Source: Aquicoccus porphyridii
GTDB lineage: Bacteria; Pseudomonadota; Alphaproteobacteria; Rhodobacterales; Rhodobacteraceae
DNA: 64,000 nt
NCBI RefSeq assembly: GCF_008369105.1
Contig: NZ_VINQ01000004.1
Location: forward strand, 1 to 64,000
Direction of reading: 5' to 3'
Each line of letters starts with the position of its first letter. Position 1 is the first letter of the stretch. Made by a program: the position numbers and the translations under genes. Below, one piece after another: positions 63,286 through 64,000 of this stretch. The notes beneath the pieces were generated by a model. That model was not told the origin of the DNA. It did not search any database and worked only from the letters and a program-made list of their open reading frames with translations.

Positions 63286-64000
63286 TTTCGTCTCCTACGT
63301 GTGATCCGGGGCACGTTCGAAGGGTCATATTTCGCCTCCGGATGCGGCGGATGCCCCGCATGCCGCGCCCAGAACCCCTTACCACCATTGGATAAAAAGA
63401 CCGGGATGGTCAGAATCGCCCCGATCGCGAAACCGCCCGCATGGGCCCAGTAGGCCACGCCCCCCGCCATCGGATCGGCCCCCAGACCGCCGATGAATTG
63501 CAAGCCGAACCAGACCGCCAGCATCACCCATGCAGGGATCGTGAAGATGCGGAAAAAGATGATGAATATGAACAGGATATCAATCCGCGCCTTGGGGAAA
63601 AGCAGAAGGTATCCCCCCATCACCCCGGCAATCGCCCCCGAGGCCCCGACCGTCGGCACCATCGAATGAGGCGCCATCGCCACATGCACAAGCCCCGCCC
63701 CCACGCCACAGGCCAGGTAGAACAGCAGATAGCGCCAATGCCCCATCAGGTCTTCGAGATTGTCGCCAAAAATCCACAAGAACAACATGTTACCAAGGAT
63801 ATGCATAAACCCGCCATGCAGGAACATCGAGGTAACGAGCGTCTCGTAACCGCCGCCCGACATCACCCGCGCAGGCAGGATCGCCCATTCGTGAAAGAAC
63901 ATGTTGAGCGCGCGCGGATCGTTGAAGAGCCCGACATAGGACAGGAACACCGCGACATTCACCACGATGAGCGCATAGGTGACATAGGGCACGCCGTTCG
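63282..64000 (-). CDS. Rhomboid family intramembrane serine protease (5' end beyond the window)
   Basis: The visible 239 codons encode about six TM segments. The catalytic serine is in [13 protein letters not shown] and the histidine in [11 protein letters not shown]; the [11 protein letters not shown] stretch is the conserved TM2 region. The frame is open to the window edge: upstream of an internal GTG at 63992 come Asn and Gly codons, and the family normally begins with a charged N-terminal segment before PYVTYALI. So the true start is probably beyond base 64000. It is coupled to the GFA gene. Confidence 0.88.
   Translation of the reverse strand, partial: NGVPYVTYALIVVNVAVFLSYVGLFNDPRALNMFFHEWAILPARVMSGGGYETLVTSMFLHGGFMHILGNMLFLWIFGDNLEDLMGHWRYLLFYLACGVGAGLVHVAMAPHSMVPTVGASGAIAGVMGGYLLLFPKARIDILFIFIIFFRIFTIPAWVMLAVWFGLQFIGGLGADPMAGGVAYWAHAGGFAIGAILTIPVFLSNGGKGFWARHAGHPPHPEAKYDPSNVPRITRRRRK

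Overview
The window is a stretch of chromosome with high GC, coding on both strands. It most likely comes from an alphaproteobacterium of the order Rhodobacterales (Roseobacter group). The evidence is the gene set: a trgA-trgB-cysK locus next to a photolyase, a circularly permuted two-piece tmRNA followed directly by an alpha-type sspB, AcuI acrylyl-CoA reductase, a heterotetrameric sarcosine oxidase operon, a TAXI-type TRAP transporter and a short PutA with a divergent Lrp-type PutR. All species-level statements are inference. No phage, intact insertion sequence, plasmid gene or CRISPR array was seen.

Layout. 1-614 has no recognisable gene and ends at a tRNA-Ser(GGA). 779-6670 (minus) is a compact run trgA-trgB-cysK-mscS-alaX, with ATGA stop/start overlaps at its last two junctions; a photolyase and a class V aminotransferase lie upstream. 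10323-12427 pairs a BCCT betaine carrier with a universal stress protein. 12751-15612 holds HIT, GNAT, acuI and DinB genes. 16016-18778 runs ssrA, sspB, fumC and two very small genes; zapA and a coiled-coil gene follow on the minus strand. 19947-23959 is tkt, dusA and a TauE/SafE permease. 24261-26521 (minus) is ccmI-ruvX-DUF1289. 26708-32488 is the sarcosine oxidase operon (soxB, a small membrane protein, soxD, soxA, soxG). 32606-39201 is a MarR regulator facing a run of VOC, SRPBCC, DUF1428, DNA-alkylation-repair, GST and hydrolase genes. 39551-42547 is a DUF1062 gene and uvrB with a candidate LexA box.

42548-44046 is the one clearly anomalous segment. It is AT-rich, carries one unrecognised gene, and is otherwise non-coding with strong hairpins. 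44047-47671 is a gentisate-pathway operon (3-hydroxybenzoate 6-hydroxylase, fumarylpyruvate hydrolase, gentisate dioxygenase) facing a MarR regulator across a palindromic operator. 47714-53238 is a TAXI-TRAP transporter operon with a universal stress protein and an aminotransferase. After tRNA-Leu(TAA) come a TPR protein, putR/putA, a thioesterase, divergent metF/metR with two candidate MetR boxes, wrbA, an inositol monophosphatase, a GFA protein and a rhomboid protease cut by the window edge.

How the genes work together. Tagging and degradation of stalled proteins are linked (ssrA next to sspB). Several catabolic routes feed central metabolism: sarcosine to glycine and C1 units, proline to glutamate, 3-hydroxybenzoate to pyruvate and fumarate, and acryloyl-CoA to propionyl-CoA. 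Stress functions (tellurite locus, photolyase, uvrB, glyoxalase-like cluster) are spread between them. The most unusual structural signal is a roughly 113-bp intergenic element bounded by GTTAAC, present three times, always between convergent genes.
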